NCBI RefSeq assembly: GCF_026410255.1
Contig: NZ_JAPMLL010000001.1
Coordinates: forward strand, 1-64,000
Direction: 5' to 3'
Origin: Xanthomarina sp. F1114
Lineage (GTDB): Bacteria > Bacteroidota > Bacteroidia > Flavobacteriales > Flavobacteriaceae
Length of the DNA: 64,000 nucleotides
How positions within the stretch are numbered: position 1 is the stretch's first letter; every line of letters begins with the position of its first letter. Under the pieces are notes generated by a model. It did not search any database and was not told the DNA's origin. It saw nothing but the letters and a program-made list of their open reading frames with translations. Below, piece by piece: positions 16,377-25,420 of the stretch. The position numbers and the translations under genes were made by a program.

Positions 16377-16958
16377 TTACTTCCAGGCAATACTTTCCAT
16401 TATTTGCTTAATATCTCTTTCTAGATATTTTGCAGCAGGATAAATAGAATCGTAATTAGGTTTTGTATAAAAGTATAAGGAACCAGTTAAAAAATGTTCT
16501 GTACTATCTGTTACATAAAACTGAGATTGCGAAGCTGCATTACCTCCTATTTCATATAACATACCATAAACCTTTCTATTGTTATTAATATAAGGCTGCT
16601 CTACAATCTCATCTGCTTTTCTAGTGTGTTCTTGAGTAAATCTCTGAGCATCTTGTAAATAAGCTATCAGGTTTTCTTTGTTTTGATTTACATTCTTATA
16701 GGTAAGATATATGGAGCCTTTTAAAGGAGCATACTCTAAGGTTAGCCCATAGCTTTCTGTAGCTCCAGGAATAATTTTAGTTTCTACCTTGCTAACTAAA
16801 TCATTTTTATCAAAAGTAAAAGGAAGACTATCTTGAAATTTATTATAGTTTGGTTCTGGAAATTCTAATCGCAAATAAGCATGAGGTTTTGGCACTGGAT
16901 CTTGACCACAAGACAGGCATACAAGAAGAATACAGATAATTAGAAAACTATTTTTCAT
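16377..16958 (-). CDS. gldD: Gliding motility lipoprotein GldD
   Basis: 193 residues, normal for GldD. It has a lipoprotein signal (FLIICILLVCLSCGQ, Cys at about residue 17) followed by the GldD start KPHAYLRLEFPEPNY. In Flavobacterium, GldD is needed for gliding and for the linked type IX secretion system, although its biochemical role is unresolved. It is the last gene of mutY-ssb-gldE-gldD on the minus strand, 33 bases after gldE. This order is a hallmark of Flavobacteriaceae. Confidence 0.95.
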   Translation of the reverse strand: MKNSFLIICILLVCLSCGQDPVPKPHAYLRLEFPEPNYNKFQDSLPFTFDKNDLVSKVETKIIPGATESYGLTLEYAPLKGSIYLTYKNVNQNKENLIAYLQDAQRFTQEHTRKADEIVEQPYINNNRKVYGMLYEIGGNAASQSQFYVTDSTEHFLTGSLYFYTKPNYDSIYPAAKYLERDIKQIMESIAWK

Positions 16959-16991
16959 TTAAATAATATTAAAATTCGTTCTTTTTAAGAC

Positions 16992-18296
16992 TTAAGGTAA
17001 AGTAAGTTTTAATCGTTTTATACGTTTATTGTCTAAGGCTTCAATGGTAAAAAGATAATTTTTAAAGGTTATTTTACTTCCTATTTTTGGGAATCCACCG
17101 GAAATTTCTAGAACAAATCCTGCCAAGGTTTCTGCTTCTCCCTTTTCATCCTCAAAAAGACTATCGTTTTCTAAGTTAATAATTTTATAAAAGTCTTTTA
17201 AAGCCGTTTTTCCTTCAAATACATAATTTTTATCATCTAATTTGGAATATACTAATCCTTCATCATCATATTCATCGCTAATATCGCCAACTATTTCCTC
17301 AATAATGTCTTCTAAGGAAATTAATCCAGAAGTTCCTCCATATTCGTCTACAACTACAGCAAGATGTACTTTTTTTTCTTGAAATTCCGCCATTAAGTCA
17401 TCCAGTTTCTTGTTTTCTGGTACAAAGAATGGTTCTCTTAAAAGGCCCGTCCAATCAAATTGTTTTCTATCAATATACGGCAAAAGGTCTTTAACATAAA
17501 GAATTCCTTTAATCTTATCTATATTGTCTTCATACACAGGAATTCTAGAATAACCATGAGATACAACTTCGGGAATAATCTCCAAATATTTTTGAGTAAT
17601 ATTCAAAGCAAAAATATCAATTCTAGGGCGCATAACTTGCTTTGTATCTGTATTTCCAAAAGACACAATACCTTGCAGTATTTTTTGTTCTTCTCTGGTA
17701 GTATCCTTATCACTTGTTAGCTCTAAGGCTTGAGATAGCTGATCGACACTTAAATTAGATTTTTGTTTCCCTAGTTTTCTATGAATTCCTAGAGTAATAC
17801 TTCGCATTGGCAAACTAATTGGAGAAAAAACAAAATCCATAATTCTTAATGGATAAGCCATAAAGTTTGAAAATTTAATTTTATTTCTACTTGCGTAAAT
17901 TTTAGGTAAAATTTCGCCAAAAAGTAAAATTAGGAAGGTAATTACAACGACCTCTACAATAAATCTTATAATGGGATTAAGAATACCTGTAAATAAAAAA
18001 TCGCCTAAATAAGCGAATAGAATTACAATCCCAATATTTATAAAATTATTAGCCACCAAAATAGTTGCAAGTAACTTTTTAGGCCTTTCTAATAGGTTTG
18101 AAATAATTTTAAAAGTGTTCGGGTTTTCTTTTAATCCGTCGTCTAAATCTGTTCTGTTTAAAGAAAAGAGAGCAACTTCTGCTCCAGAGATTAGAGCCGA
18201 GCACATAAGTAGTAAAAAAAGTAGTACAAAACCAAAAACAATCGTAAAATCGATTGTTAACATAAGTGCGTATAAGCTCGTGGGTTCAGGGTCCAA
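16992..18296 (-). CDS. gldE: Gliding motility-associated protein GldE
   Basis: 434 residues. An N-terminal CNNM/DUF21 membrane domain with about three to four helices (residues 15-150) includes CSALISGAEVALFSLNRTDL. A CBS pair follows (about 205-330, with VMRPRIDIFAL and VDEYGGTSGLISLEDIIEEI), then a CorC/HlyC C-terminal domain. The architecture is that of magnesium/cobalt efflux-like proteins, but in Bacteroidota this gene sits with gldD and supports gliding and T9SS function. The start at 18296 matches the usual GldE N-terminus, 29 bases after ssb. Confidence 0.95.
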   Translation of the reverse strand: MDPEPTSLYALMLTIDFTIVFGFVLLFLLLMCSALISGAEVALFSLNRTDLDDGLKENPNTFKIISNLLERPKKLLATILVANNFINIGIVILFAYLGDFLFTGILNPIIRFIVEVVVITFLILLFGEILPKIYASRNKIKFSNFMAYPLRIMDFVFSPISLPMRSITLGIHRKLGKQKSNLSVDQLSQALELTSDKDTTREEQKILQGIVSFGNTDTKQVMRPRIDIFALNITQKYLEIIPEVVSHGYSRIPVYEDNIDKIKGILYVKDLLPYIDRKQFDWTGLLREPFFVPENKKLDDLMAEFQEKKVHLAVVVDEYGGTSGLISLEDIIEEIVGDISDEYDDEGLVYSKLDDKNYVFEGKTALKDFYKIINLENDSLFEDEKGEAETLAGFVLEISGGFPKIGSKITFKNYLFTIEALDNKRIKRLKLTLP

Positions 18297-18325
18297 TTAT
18301 AATGTTTTTAATTTAAAAATATAAT

Positions 18326-18772
18326 TTAAAAAGGAAGATCGCCTGGGTCTTCTTTTTCTTTATTTATTTGATTTTTATTACTTTCTACAGGTTTTTGAGC
18401 AGATTGATTAGCAGATTGCTGATTTTCGCTTTCCTGTTTGGTAGTTAAAAACGTAAAATCTGTACAATGTATTTCTGTAGAATATCTATCGTTTCCAGAA
18501 TCGTCCTGCCATTTTCTAGTTTTAATTCTGCCTTCAACATACACTTTATCTCCTTTAGACAAGTATTTCTCGCAAATCTCTGCTCCTTTATTTCTTACTA
18601 CTATATTATGCCATTCTGTATTGCTAATACGTTCGTTAGTTTGTTTGTTTACGTATGTTTCGTTTGTAGCCAAAGGAAAACGACCAATACAGTTTCCACC
18701 ATCGAAATAATGCATTTTCACTTCATCTCCCAGGTGACCAATTAGCATTACTTTATTTAAAGTTCCAGACAT
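18326..18772 (-). CDS. ssb: Single-stranded DNA-binding protein
   Basis: 148 residues. The OB-fold occupies residues 1-110 (NKVMLIGHLGDEVKMHYFDG, ISNTEWHNIVV, GDKVYVEGRIKTRKW). It is followed by a Gln/Asn-rich linker and the acidic tip DPGDLPF, the standard SSB tail that recruits repair proteins. Its place between mutY and gldE is conserved in the family. Confidence 0.97.
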   Translation of the reverse strand: MSGTLNKVMLIGHLGDEVKMHYFDGGNCIGRFPLATNETYVNKQTNERISNTEWHNIVVRNKGAEICEKYLSKGDKVYVEGRIKTRKWQDDSGNDRYSTEIHCTDFTFLTTKQESENQQSANQSAQKPVESNKNQINKEKEDPGDLPF

Positions 18773-18865
18773 ATTATATTTATAAGTTAATAATCAGCAA
18801 AATTACGTAATTGCTTTTCATTTCTTTAAAATTAATAAAAAATAATGAGTTGCATTCATAAAGTA

Positions 18866-19906
18866 TTAAAAATTAAAGTCCTCTATAAAGTTCTCAATTA
18901 AAACAGGAACTGCGTAGTCTCTAATGTTTTCTACTGGCACTCCTTTTTTTGGTAATTCTGGTACGGTTAATATCCAAAACTTAGTATGCAAATGTTGATG
19001 TGATAATTTGTGGACAATATCAGTTTCATTAAACAGAAACAACTTATAATTAGTATCTTCTACAAAAGCATGATTCTTTAACTCTAATTGAAAACTCTTT
19101 GCTGTCTGTATTTTTTTGGTTTCAATAAGCGGAAATTGGTATAGGTTTTTCCAAATACCGTTTTCTTCTCGCTTTTCAAGGATGGTTTCACCGGTATCTG
19201 ATACAAATACCAAAAAATTAAAATATTTTTTAGTAGGCTTTTTAGCTTTTATTTTTACAGGCAAATTAGCCACAGTTTCTTCTATAAATGCTATACATGA
19301 TGTATTAAATGGACAAATAGCACAATTCGGACTTGACGGCGAACATTGCCTTGAGCCAAAATCCATAATAGCTTGGTTATGTTCTGCAGGGTTATCTGTA
19401 TCTATTATTTCTTGAGCCAAAGCTTTAAAAGTTTTAAATCCTGCCGTTGTATTAATTGGAGTGTCTATTCCATAATATCTAGCTAGAAAGCGATACACAT
19501 TCCCATCTAAAACAGCTGTGTTCTCGTTAAAACAAATAGATGCAATGGCACTAGCTGTGTAATCTCCTACTCCTTTTAATTTTATAAGTTCTTTATAATT
19601 GTTTGGAAAAACCCCATGTAATTCTTTTACAATATATTTTGCGGTTGTGTGCAAATTTCTAGCTCTAGAATAATATCCTAAGCCTTGCCATAATTTTAAC
19701 ACATCACTTTCTTCGGCATTTGCCAAGTCAAAAACAGTTGGATATTTAGCAACAAATGCTTCATAATAAGGTAGTCCTTGCTTAATTTGTGTTTGTTGTA
19801 AAATTATTTCAGATAGCCATATATAATAAGGGTTTGTAGTATTTCGCCATGGTAATTGTCGCTTATTATTTGAGTACCAATGTGTTAATATTTTCGTAAT
19901 AGTCAT
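18866..19906 (-). CDS. mutY: A/G-specific adenine glycosylase MutY
   Basis: 346 residues. The N-terminal glycosylase domain has RQLPWRNTTNPYYIWLSEII, the helix-hairpin-helix LKGVGDYTASAIAS and the catalytic aspartate in AVLDGNVYRF. The iron-sulfur ligands follow the C-x6-C-x2-C-x5-C pattern (CSPSSPNCAICPFNTSC, about residue 190). The C-terminal Nudix-like domain recognises 8-oxoguanine. It removes adenine paired with 8-oxoG. It is the first gene of the operon with ssb, gldE and gldD, and is divergent from HU. Confidence 0.96.
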   Translation of the reverse strand: MTITKILTHWYSNNKRQLPWRNTTNPYYIWLSEIILQQTQIKQGLPYYEAFVAKYPTVFDLANAEESDVLKLWQGLGYYSRARNLHTTAKYIVKELHGVFPNNYKELIKLKGVGDYTASAIASICFNENTAVLDGNVYRFLARYYGIDTPINTTAGFKTFKALAQEIIDTDNPAEHNQAIMDFGSRQCSPSSPNCAICPFNTSCIAFIEETVANLPVKIKAKKPTKKYFNFLVFVSDTGETILEKREENGIWKNLYQFPLIETKKIQTAKSFQLELKNHAFVEDTNYKLFLFNETDIVHKLSHQHLHTKFWILTVPELPKKGVPVENIRDYAVPVLIENFIEDFNF

Positions 19907-19967
19907 TAAATATGTATATTGAAAGCAAAAATAAAGGTTTATTACATTAAATTTAAATGAATTAGGT

Positions 19968-19999
19968 TTGAAATATTGAATTTTAAATTCCTATATTTG
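19968..19999 (+). promoter_or_regulatory. Promoter of the HU gene
   Basis: TATATTTG at 19992-19999 is a perfect match to the Bacteroidota -7 consensus TAnnTTTG. TTG at 19968-19970 lies 21 bases upstream at the expected -33 position. The ATG follows at 20041. Confidence 0.75.
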
Positions 20000-20040
20000 C
20001 ATCCCTTTAAATAATTAATAGTAACTTAAATAGATTAAAA

Positions 20041-20331
20041 ATGACTAAAGCTGATTTAGTGTCGAAAATTTCTGAAAAATTAGGAATTGAAAAAGGAGAT
20101 GTTCAGGCAACTGTTGAAACATTTATGGAAGAAGTAAAGACTTCTTTAGAAAGCGGAGATAACGTGTATTTAAGAGGTTTTGGTAGCTTTATAGTAAAAA
20201 CTAGAGCGGAAAAAACTGGAAGAAATATTTCTAAAAATACAACTATTAAGATTCCAGCTCACAACATTCCTGCATTTAAACCTGCAAAAGTATTTGTAGA
20301 AGGAGTAAAAACAAACGTAGAGGTTAAATAA
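20041..20331 (+). CDS. HU family DNA-binding protein
   Basis: 96 residues, normal HU length. The start MTKADLVSKISEKLGIEKGD and the arm region NVYLRGFGSFIVKTRAEKTG then RNISKNTTIKIP and AFKPAKVF are standard. It binds and bends DNA as a nucleoid protein. It carries a consensus promoter and is followed after 33 bases by a 30-codon gene for a highly basic peptide, so the two probably share a transcript ending at the hairpin near 20480. Confidence 0.96.
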   Translation: MTKADLVSKISEKLGIEKGDVQATVETFMEEVKTSLESGDNVYLRGFGSFIVKTRAEKTGRNISKNTTIKIPAHNIPAFKPAKVFVEGVKTNVEVK

Positions 20332-20364
20332 GACCCATAATATTAATTTTAAAAAGCATTACTT

Positions 20365-20457
20365 ATGCCAAGTGGAAAGAAAAGAAAAAGACACAAGGTT
20401 TCAACGCATAAACGTAAAAAAAGAAGACGCGCTAACCGCCACAAGAAGAAAAAATAA
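20365..20457 (+). CDS. 30-residue extremely basic protein, possibly ribosome-associated
   Basis: ATG at 20365, TAA at 20455-20457. The peptide (MPSGKKRKRHKVSTHKRKKR then RRANRHKKKK) is about two-thirds Lys, Arg and His. By eye it resembles the COX24/AURKAIP1 (mS38, bS22-like) tails that bind ribosomal RNA; that assignment is inference. The codons form a clean reading frame between HU and a terminator, and the context HU, basic peptide, RNase E/G looks housekeeping. It is easily missed because of its length. Confidence 0.75.
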   Translation: MPSGKKRKRHKVSTHKRKKRRRANRHKKKK

Positions 20458-20460
20458 GTC

Positions 20461-20490
20461 AGAAAAGTAGTTAGTTAACTACTTTTTTGG
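20461..20490 (+). terminator. Terminator of the HU-basic peptide unit
   Basis: AAAAGTAGTTA (20463-20473) pairs with TAACTACTTTT followed by TTTT, three bases past the stop of the small gene. Confidence 0.85.
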
Positions 20491-20582
20491 TTTTTCAGTA
20501 AAAACGTTCTTTGAAATGAGTTTATAGAATATGTGCAACTTGGCCTATTTTCTAAACTCCACGGATTTATTAAATCCTGTGA

Positions 20583-20632
20583 CATGTTATATCTTATAAA
20601 TTGGGATCGACCCATTAATAAGATATAGCATG
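20583..20632 (+). promoter_or_regulatory. Long hairpin in the leader of the RNase E/G gene
   Basis: CATGTTATATCTTAT (20583-20597) and ATAAGATATAGCATG (20618-20632) form a 15-bp stem with a single G-T pair, and TGGG/CCCA extends it inside. It ends 82 bases before the ATG and may sit in the mRNA leader. Confidence 0.6.
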
Positions 20633-20714
20633 ATATCTTGCTGTATTTATACAAATAGATATAAAATATTGTATCATCCATCTGTACTTAATTGTATGGA
20701 TAAAAATTAACAAA

Positions 20715-22259
20715 ATGGATAAAGAATTAATTATTCGATCTGGTTCAGATCATGTTGATTTTGCCTTATTAAAAGATGGAAAACTAATTGAATTACATAA
20801 GGATGAAGGAAGCAACAACTTTTCTGTTGGCGATGTGTTTATAGCCAAGGTAAGAAAAGCTGTTCCAGGCTTAAATGCTGCTTTTGTAAATGTTGGCTAC
20901 GAAAAAGATGCCTTTTTACATTATCATGATTTAGGTCCAAAACTCCCTTCACTTTTAAAATTCACCAAAAGTGTAAGCACAGGTAAACTAAGAGATTTTA
21001 CTCTTAACAAATTCCCATTTGAAAAAGACATTGATAAAGACGGCAAAATTAATGACGCCTTAAAATCAAATCAGTCTATACTCGTACAAATTGCTAAAGA
21101 ACCTATCTCCACCAAAGGTCCTAGAATAAGCTCTGAGCTTTCTATTGCCGGGAGGTATATTGTTTTAGTTCCTTTTTCCGATAGAATATCTATTTCTCAA
21201 AAGATAGAAAACAAAGCAGAAAAAGACCGACTAAAACGCCTTGTAAAGAGCATTACGCCTCAAGGTTTTGGTATTATTGTGCGAACTGTAGCAGAAGGCA
21301 AAAAAGTAGCCGAACTAGATAAAGATTTACAAAATTTGTTAGGTCGTTGGACCGCAATGTGTAAAAAGCTACACAAAGCTCATCATCCAAGTAAAGTACT
21401 GGGAGAACTCAATAAAGCATCGTCCATTTTACGCGATATTTTTAATGATTCTTTTACTAGTATTTACGTAGATAATGAAGAGCTTTACATTCAAATTAAA
21501 GATTATGTGCATGAAATTGCACCAAAAAAAGAATCAATAGTTAAGTTATATCAATCTAATGTTCCAATTTTTGAAAAGTTTGGCATTGAAAGACAAATTA
21601 AAACCTCTTTCGGTAAAACTGTTTCCATGGCCAAAGGTGCCTATGTAATAATTGAACACACAGAAGCTTTACATGTTATAGATGTAAACAGTGGTAATAG
21701 ATCTAATAAAGAAAAAACGCAGGAAGAAACTGCCCTGGAAGTAAATTTAATTTCTGCAACTGAAATTGCACGACAATTAAGTCTTAGAGATATGGGTGGA
21801 ATTATTGTTGTTGACTTTATTGATATGACAAAAGCTGAAAACAGAAAAAAGCTCTTCAACCATTTAAAAGAAGAAATGAAACACGACAGAGCCAAACACA
21901 AAATATTACCTCCAAGTAAATTTGGATTAATACAAATAACGAGACAACGCGTTCGTCCAGAAATGAACATAAAAACCAGAGAGGACAATCCCAATGGTAA
22001 TAACGGCGAAGAGGTTGAAGCACCTATTATATTAATACAAAAAATTAAACAAGAACTAGAGGAATTATTAAGAAAAGACTATAAAAAGATAACCTTAAAC
22101 ACACATCCTTTTATAGCAGCCTTTTTAACACAAGGCTTTCCATCGATACGTTCAAAATGGTTTTTTGAACATAAAAAATGGGTTAAGATTTTACCAAGAG
22201 ATGCTTACACATACTTAGAATATCATTTTTTTGACAAAGATGGTAATCAAATTAAATAA
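20715..22259 (+). CDS. rng: Ribonuclease E/G family protein
   Basis: 514 residues, RNase G length, without the long E. coli RNase E tail. The S1 domain is at residues about 30-130 (SVGDVFIAKVRKAVPGLNAA). The catalytic DNase I-like part has VIDVNSGN and VVDFIDM, carrying the two magnesium-binding aspartates, then RQRVRP. Where E. coli enzymes have the zinc-link cysteines (CPxC) this protein has REDNPNGNNG and no cysteine pair, so its dimer/tetramer contact must differ. It cleaves single-stranded RNA in rRNA maturation and mRNA decay. A strong terminator follows the stop. Confidence 0.92.
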   Translation: MDKELIIRSGSDHVDFALLKDGKLIELHKDEGSNNFSVGDVFIAKVRKAVPGLNAAFVNVGYEKDAFLHYHDLGPKLPSLLKFTKSVSTGKLRDFTLNKFPFEKDIDKDGKINDALKSNQSILVQIAKEPISTKGPRISSELSIAGRYIVLVPFSDRISISQKIENKAEKDRLKRLVKSITPQGFGIIVRTVAEGKKVAELDKDLQNLLGRWTAMCKKLHKAHHPSKVLGELNKASSILRDIFNDSFTSIYVDNEELYIQIKDYVHEIAPKKESIVKLYQSNVPIFEKFGIERQIKTSFGKTVSMAKGAYVIIEHTEALHVIDVNSGNRSNKEKTQEETALEVNLISATEIARQLSLRDMGGIIVVDFIDMTKAENRKKLFNHLKEEMKHDRAKHKILPPSKFGLIQITRQRVRPEMNIKTREDNPNGNNGEEVEAPIILIQKIKQELEELLRKDYKKITLNTHPFIAAFLTQGFPSIRSKWFFEHKKWVKILPRDAYTYLEYHFFDKDGNQIK

Positions 22260-22312
22260 TAAAAAAGCCTTGCTTTTCCGATAACTATTGGAATTAGCAA
22301 GGCTTTTTTTTT
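22260..22312 (+). terminator. Terminator of the RNase E/G gene
   Basis: AAAAAGCCTTGCT pairs with AGCAAGGCTTTTT and is followed by a run of T, directly after the stop codon. Confidence 0.9.
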
Positions 22313-22505
22313 GGTCATAAATCAAAAATTATAAATTAACTATTCTTCAAGGAATAACCCTTAGGAGAGTCTTTTACGTTTACTAATAATAGGGAGTCTT
22401 TTCTTTATTCTGCCCTAAAAGGTAGGTCTAATTAAATATTACGCTATTTGAGAAAGAATTATTCTTATAAAACAGTTTTGGAATTCCCTTAAGGGGAGCG
22501 TAAAA

Positions 22506-22541
22506 GAAAAAACCCCGAGACCATGAGTCATCGGGGAATTT
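22506..22541 (-). terminator. Terminator of the T9SS/PorP/OmpA operon
   Basis: On the minus strand CCCCGA pairs with TCGGGG around a 12-base loop, followed by TTTTTT. It lies about 30 bases downstream of the 22572-24470 stop. Confidence 0.85.
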
Positions 22542-22571
22542 ATAATAGAACTAATTTCTAGTTTAAATCAC

Positions 22572-24470
22572 CTACTTTTGAGCTGGACCTCCACTAACTA
22601 TATTAAACTCTGAACGTCTGTTTAATTGGTATTCTTCTTCAGTACATTTAGAACCACAATCTATTTTAGGTTCGTTTTCACCTTTTCCAATTCCAGAAAT
22701 TCTATTGGCATCTATACCTTTAGAAATAACATACTGTACCGTAGATTGAGCACGTCTCTCTGATAATCTCTCATTGTATTTAGCTGGTCCTCTACTATCT
22801 GTATGAGACTCTGCTACAATAACCATGTCTGGATATTTTTGCATAATAGATACTAGCTTATCCAGTTCGAATGCACCTTGTTCTGTAATATTAGCTTTAT
22901 CAAAATCGAACATAATTGGATTTAAAACAACTTTATCTTTAACAATAATAACATCGATAGGATCTAAATTAAGCTGTACTAAAGCTTCTTTTTCCTTACT
23001 TCCTGAGTATGTAATATAATTAGATAAATAGTCTTTTAAAACTCCTGAAATCTCTAAACTCTTATCGCAAGAAACTGTGTATTGCACTTGCCCGTTACTA
23101 TCTGTAGTTTGATTAGAAACAACACGGTTATTTGCATCTTTAATTGTAACTGCAACACCTGCTAATGGATTGTTTGTTTCTTTATCCACGACTGTTGTTA
23201 TAACATTAACGTTACATGGTTCTATACGTTTTAATCCATAGATATCATCACCGCCTTTTCCACCAGGTCGATTAGAAGACACGTAGCCTTCACCAGTTTC
23301 TTCGTTAATAGTAAATGCTAAATCGTCTGAGTTACTATTAACAGGAACTCCCGCATTAACTACATCTCCAGATTCTGTGGTATGAAATACATCTAAACCA
23401 CCTAAGCCTAAATGTCCGTTAGATGAAAAGTAAAGAATATCTTTATCGCTAATAAAAGGGAACATCTCTTGACCTTCGGTATTAATTTTTGCTCCTAGAT
23501 TTTCAGGTTCACCTAACATTCCGTTTTCGTCAATACTTACCTTATAGATATCGAAAAGACCAAATCCTCCAGGCATATCGGAAGCGAAGTATAAGGTTTT
23601 CCCATCTTTACTAACCGATGGACTTTTAACCGAATAATCTTTATTATTAAGAGATAAAGCCTGAACGTTTACCCATTTATCACCATCTTTTGTGGCTTTA
23701 AATAAATATAGAACACTTGTTTTGGTTTTCTTATCTTTATTCTTTTCAAAATCTCCTTCAGCGAAACTTTCTCTGGAAAAATACATCGTATTTCCATCAG
23801 GGCTAAAAGAAACAAGTCCTTCATGGTATCTAGAATTAACTCCATTTACCAATTCAGCTTCAATTCCAGCGTTATCGCCTCCAACAGCTACTCTATATAT
23901 ATCTAAGTAAGGCTCATCGTTCCATCCGTAGTTTCTTCTAGAATTATTTCTAGCTGAAGAAAAGTATAGATTTCCGTCTTTTACTGTCCCTCCATAATCT
24001 GTATATTCTGTATTAAACTCCAGAGATGAAATATCATATAATTTTTCGCCTTCTAAAATTCCTGGAATATAATCTGGATTGGCTTTAAACGCAATTGCTC
24101 TTTCATCTTTAGGCTTTGCATCTGCAAATTTCTTCATCCATTTGTTAGATTCGTCATATTTCCCGTTTGCTTTTAGCATTTGCGAGTATTTAAACATCAT
24201 CTCAGGATCATCTCCATTAGCGTCAAGTGCTTTTGCATACCAGCGTTCTGCTTCTGTAGTGCTAAATATATTGTAATTAGCTTCTGCCAATTGTCCATAT
24301 ACATAAGCATCTCCTTCACCTTTTTCAATTAGTTTATTATAAGCTTCAATAGCTTCAATGAATTCGAATTTATTAAAATGCTTGTCGGCATCTCTTGTCT
24401 GTTTATTTTGAGCAGTTATACTTAAACTACTCATTAAAATAAGTGTAAAAAATATTTTTAAATTTTTCAT
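22572..24470 (-). CDS. OmpA-family protein with TPR, PD40 propeller and CarboxypepD-like domains
   Basis: 632 residues with a signal peptide (FFTLILMSSLSITAQ). TPR-like helices (about 20-130) lead to WD40-like PD40 blades (about 160-420: NLYFSSARN, TMYFSRESF, TLYFASDMPGG, ILYFSSNGH). Next comes a CarboxypepD-regulatory-like fold (about 435-505, ETNNPLAGVAVTIKDANN) and a C-terminal OmpA domain (about 530-630, SHTDSRGPAKYNERLSERRA). This is the standard OmpA-like partner encoded with PorP/SprF proteins and probably links the surface machinery to peptidoglycan. It is the third gene of the operon, 18 bases after porP/sprF. Confidence 0.93.
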   Translation of the reverse strand: MKNLKIFFTLILMSSLSITAQNKQTRDADKHFNKFEFIEAIEAYNKLIEKGEGDAYVYGQLAEANYNIFSTTEAERWYAKALDANGDDPEMMFKYSQMLKANGKYDESNKWMKKFADAKPKDERAIAFKANPDYIPGILEGEKLYDISSLEFNTEYTDYGGTVKDGNLYFSSARNNSRRNYGWNDEPYLDIYRVAVGGDNAGIEAELVNGVNSRYHEGLVSFSPDGNTMYFSRESFAEGDFEKNKDKKTKTSVLYLFKATKDGDKWVNVQALSLNNKDYSVKSPSVSKDGKTLYFASDMPGGFGLFDIYKVSIDENGMLGEPENLGAKINTEGQEMFPFISDKDILYFSSNGHLGLGGLDVFHTTESGDVVNAGVPVNSNSDDLAFTINEETGEGYVSSNRPGGKGGDDIYGLKRIEPCNVNVITTVVDKETNNPLAGVAVTIKDANNRVVSNQTTDSNGQVQYTVSCDKSLEISGVLKDYLSNYITYSGSKEKEALVQLNLDPIDVIIVKDKVVLNPIMFDFDKANITEQGAFELDKLVSIMQKYPDMVIVAESHTDSRGPAKYNERLSERRAQSTVQYVISKGIDANRISGIGKGENEPKIDCGSKCTEEEYQLNRRSEFNIVSGGPAQK

Positions 24471-24488
24471 AATGTTTAGCTTAGGTAA

Positions 24489-25397
24489 TTAGAAATAACG
24501 AGGTGAACGTGATACTTTCTTCAACAATGGAATATCGAAAGTAATAAAAATCTCATGCGATGCATTTGTTTCTATGTTTAGATCCGACACCACATTGTCA
24601 TACGCATATCCAACTCTTAATGTAGGTGTGATTAAGAAATTAACCATAGCACTAAACGAGTCTTCCAAACGGTAACCTACTCCCACTTCTACTAAATCGT
24701 ACATAAATAAATTGGCGTTAACATCAAAACTAACTGGTGCATCGAAAGCCATTCTAACCATAGTACTTGGTTTTAATTTGAAGTTATCTGAAAGCCCAAA
24801 CACATAACCTGCAGCTGCAAATAAATGTTGTGTTTCTGAACCTATTTTATAGCCATTGGCATCTAAATGAACAGAATTCAACATGTTAGGCATAGATAAT
24901 GACACATAGTATTTGTTAGTTTGATATAAATAAAGTCCAGCTCCAATATTAGGAGTTACTTCATTGATATCGCTTTGTAAGAACGGGTCATTAGGATCAA
25001 TAACATCTAAATTTGTCAATCCTATATCATGAAATGTAGCTCCGGCTTTAATACCAAAAGCTAATTTATGTTCCCCACCAAGTGGTAAGGTATAGGAAAA
25101 ATCTGCATAAACGTTATTTTCTTTTACTGGTCCAATTTCATCGGTAATAAAAGAAAGTCCTATTCCTACTTGTCTTCCAACGGGAGCACTTACATTAAAT
25201 GTTCCTGTTTTAGGCGAACCTTCTAAGCCAACCCATTGACTTCTGTATAGGAGCCCTAGTCCCACGCCGTCATAAGACCCAGCATAAGCTGGGTTTATAA
25301 CGTTCATGTTATACATATACTGTGTGTATTGAGGGTCTTGTTGTGCCTGCATTTGTAATGCAAACAAGAATACGAGAATGATATATATTTTTTTCAT
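24489..25397 (-). CDS. Type IX secretion system membrane protein, PorP/SprF family
   Basis: 302 residues. The signal peptide ends MQAQQDPQYTQYMYNMNVIN, and the conserved PorP/SprF start YTQYMYN...NPAYAGSYDG is present. The rest alternates as an outer-membrane beta-barrel with a terminal aromatic residue. SprF of Flavobacterium is required to export SprB; such partners generally serve cargo with a type B sorting domain. That cargo is encoded 23 bases upstream (25421-30955), so this copy probably serves that protein specifically. Confidence 0.95.
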   Translation of the reverse strand: MKKIYIILVFLFALQMQAQQDPQYTQYMYNMNVINPAYAGSYDGVGLGLLYRSQWVGLEGSPKTGTFNVSAPVGRQVGIGLSFITDEIGPVKENNVYADFSYTLPLGGEHKLAFGIKAGATFHDIGLTNLDVIDPNDPFLQSDINEVTPNIGAGLYLYQTNKYYVSLSMPNMLNSVHLDANGYKIGSETQHLFAAAGYVFGLSDNFKLKPSTMVRMAFDAPVSFDVNANLFMYDLVEVGVGYRLEDSFSAMVNFLITPTLRVGYAYDNVVSDLNIETNASHEIFITFDIPLLKKVSRSPRYF

Positions 25398-25420
25398 TAT
25401 AAAATTTTGGTTGTGTTAGT

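Noticed and set aside
22313-22505. Possible small RNA or tRNA between the two convergent terminators
   Set aside because: No cloverleaf, promoter or conserved fold could be found; only short palindromes such as CCCTTAAGGG.
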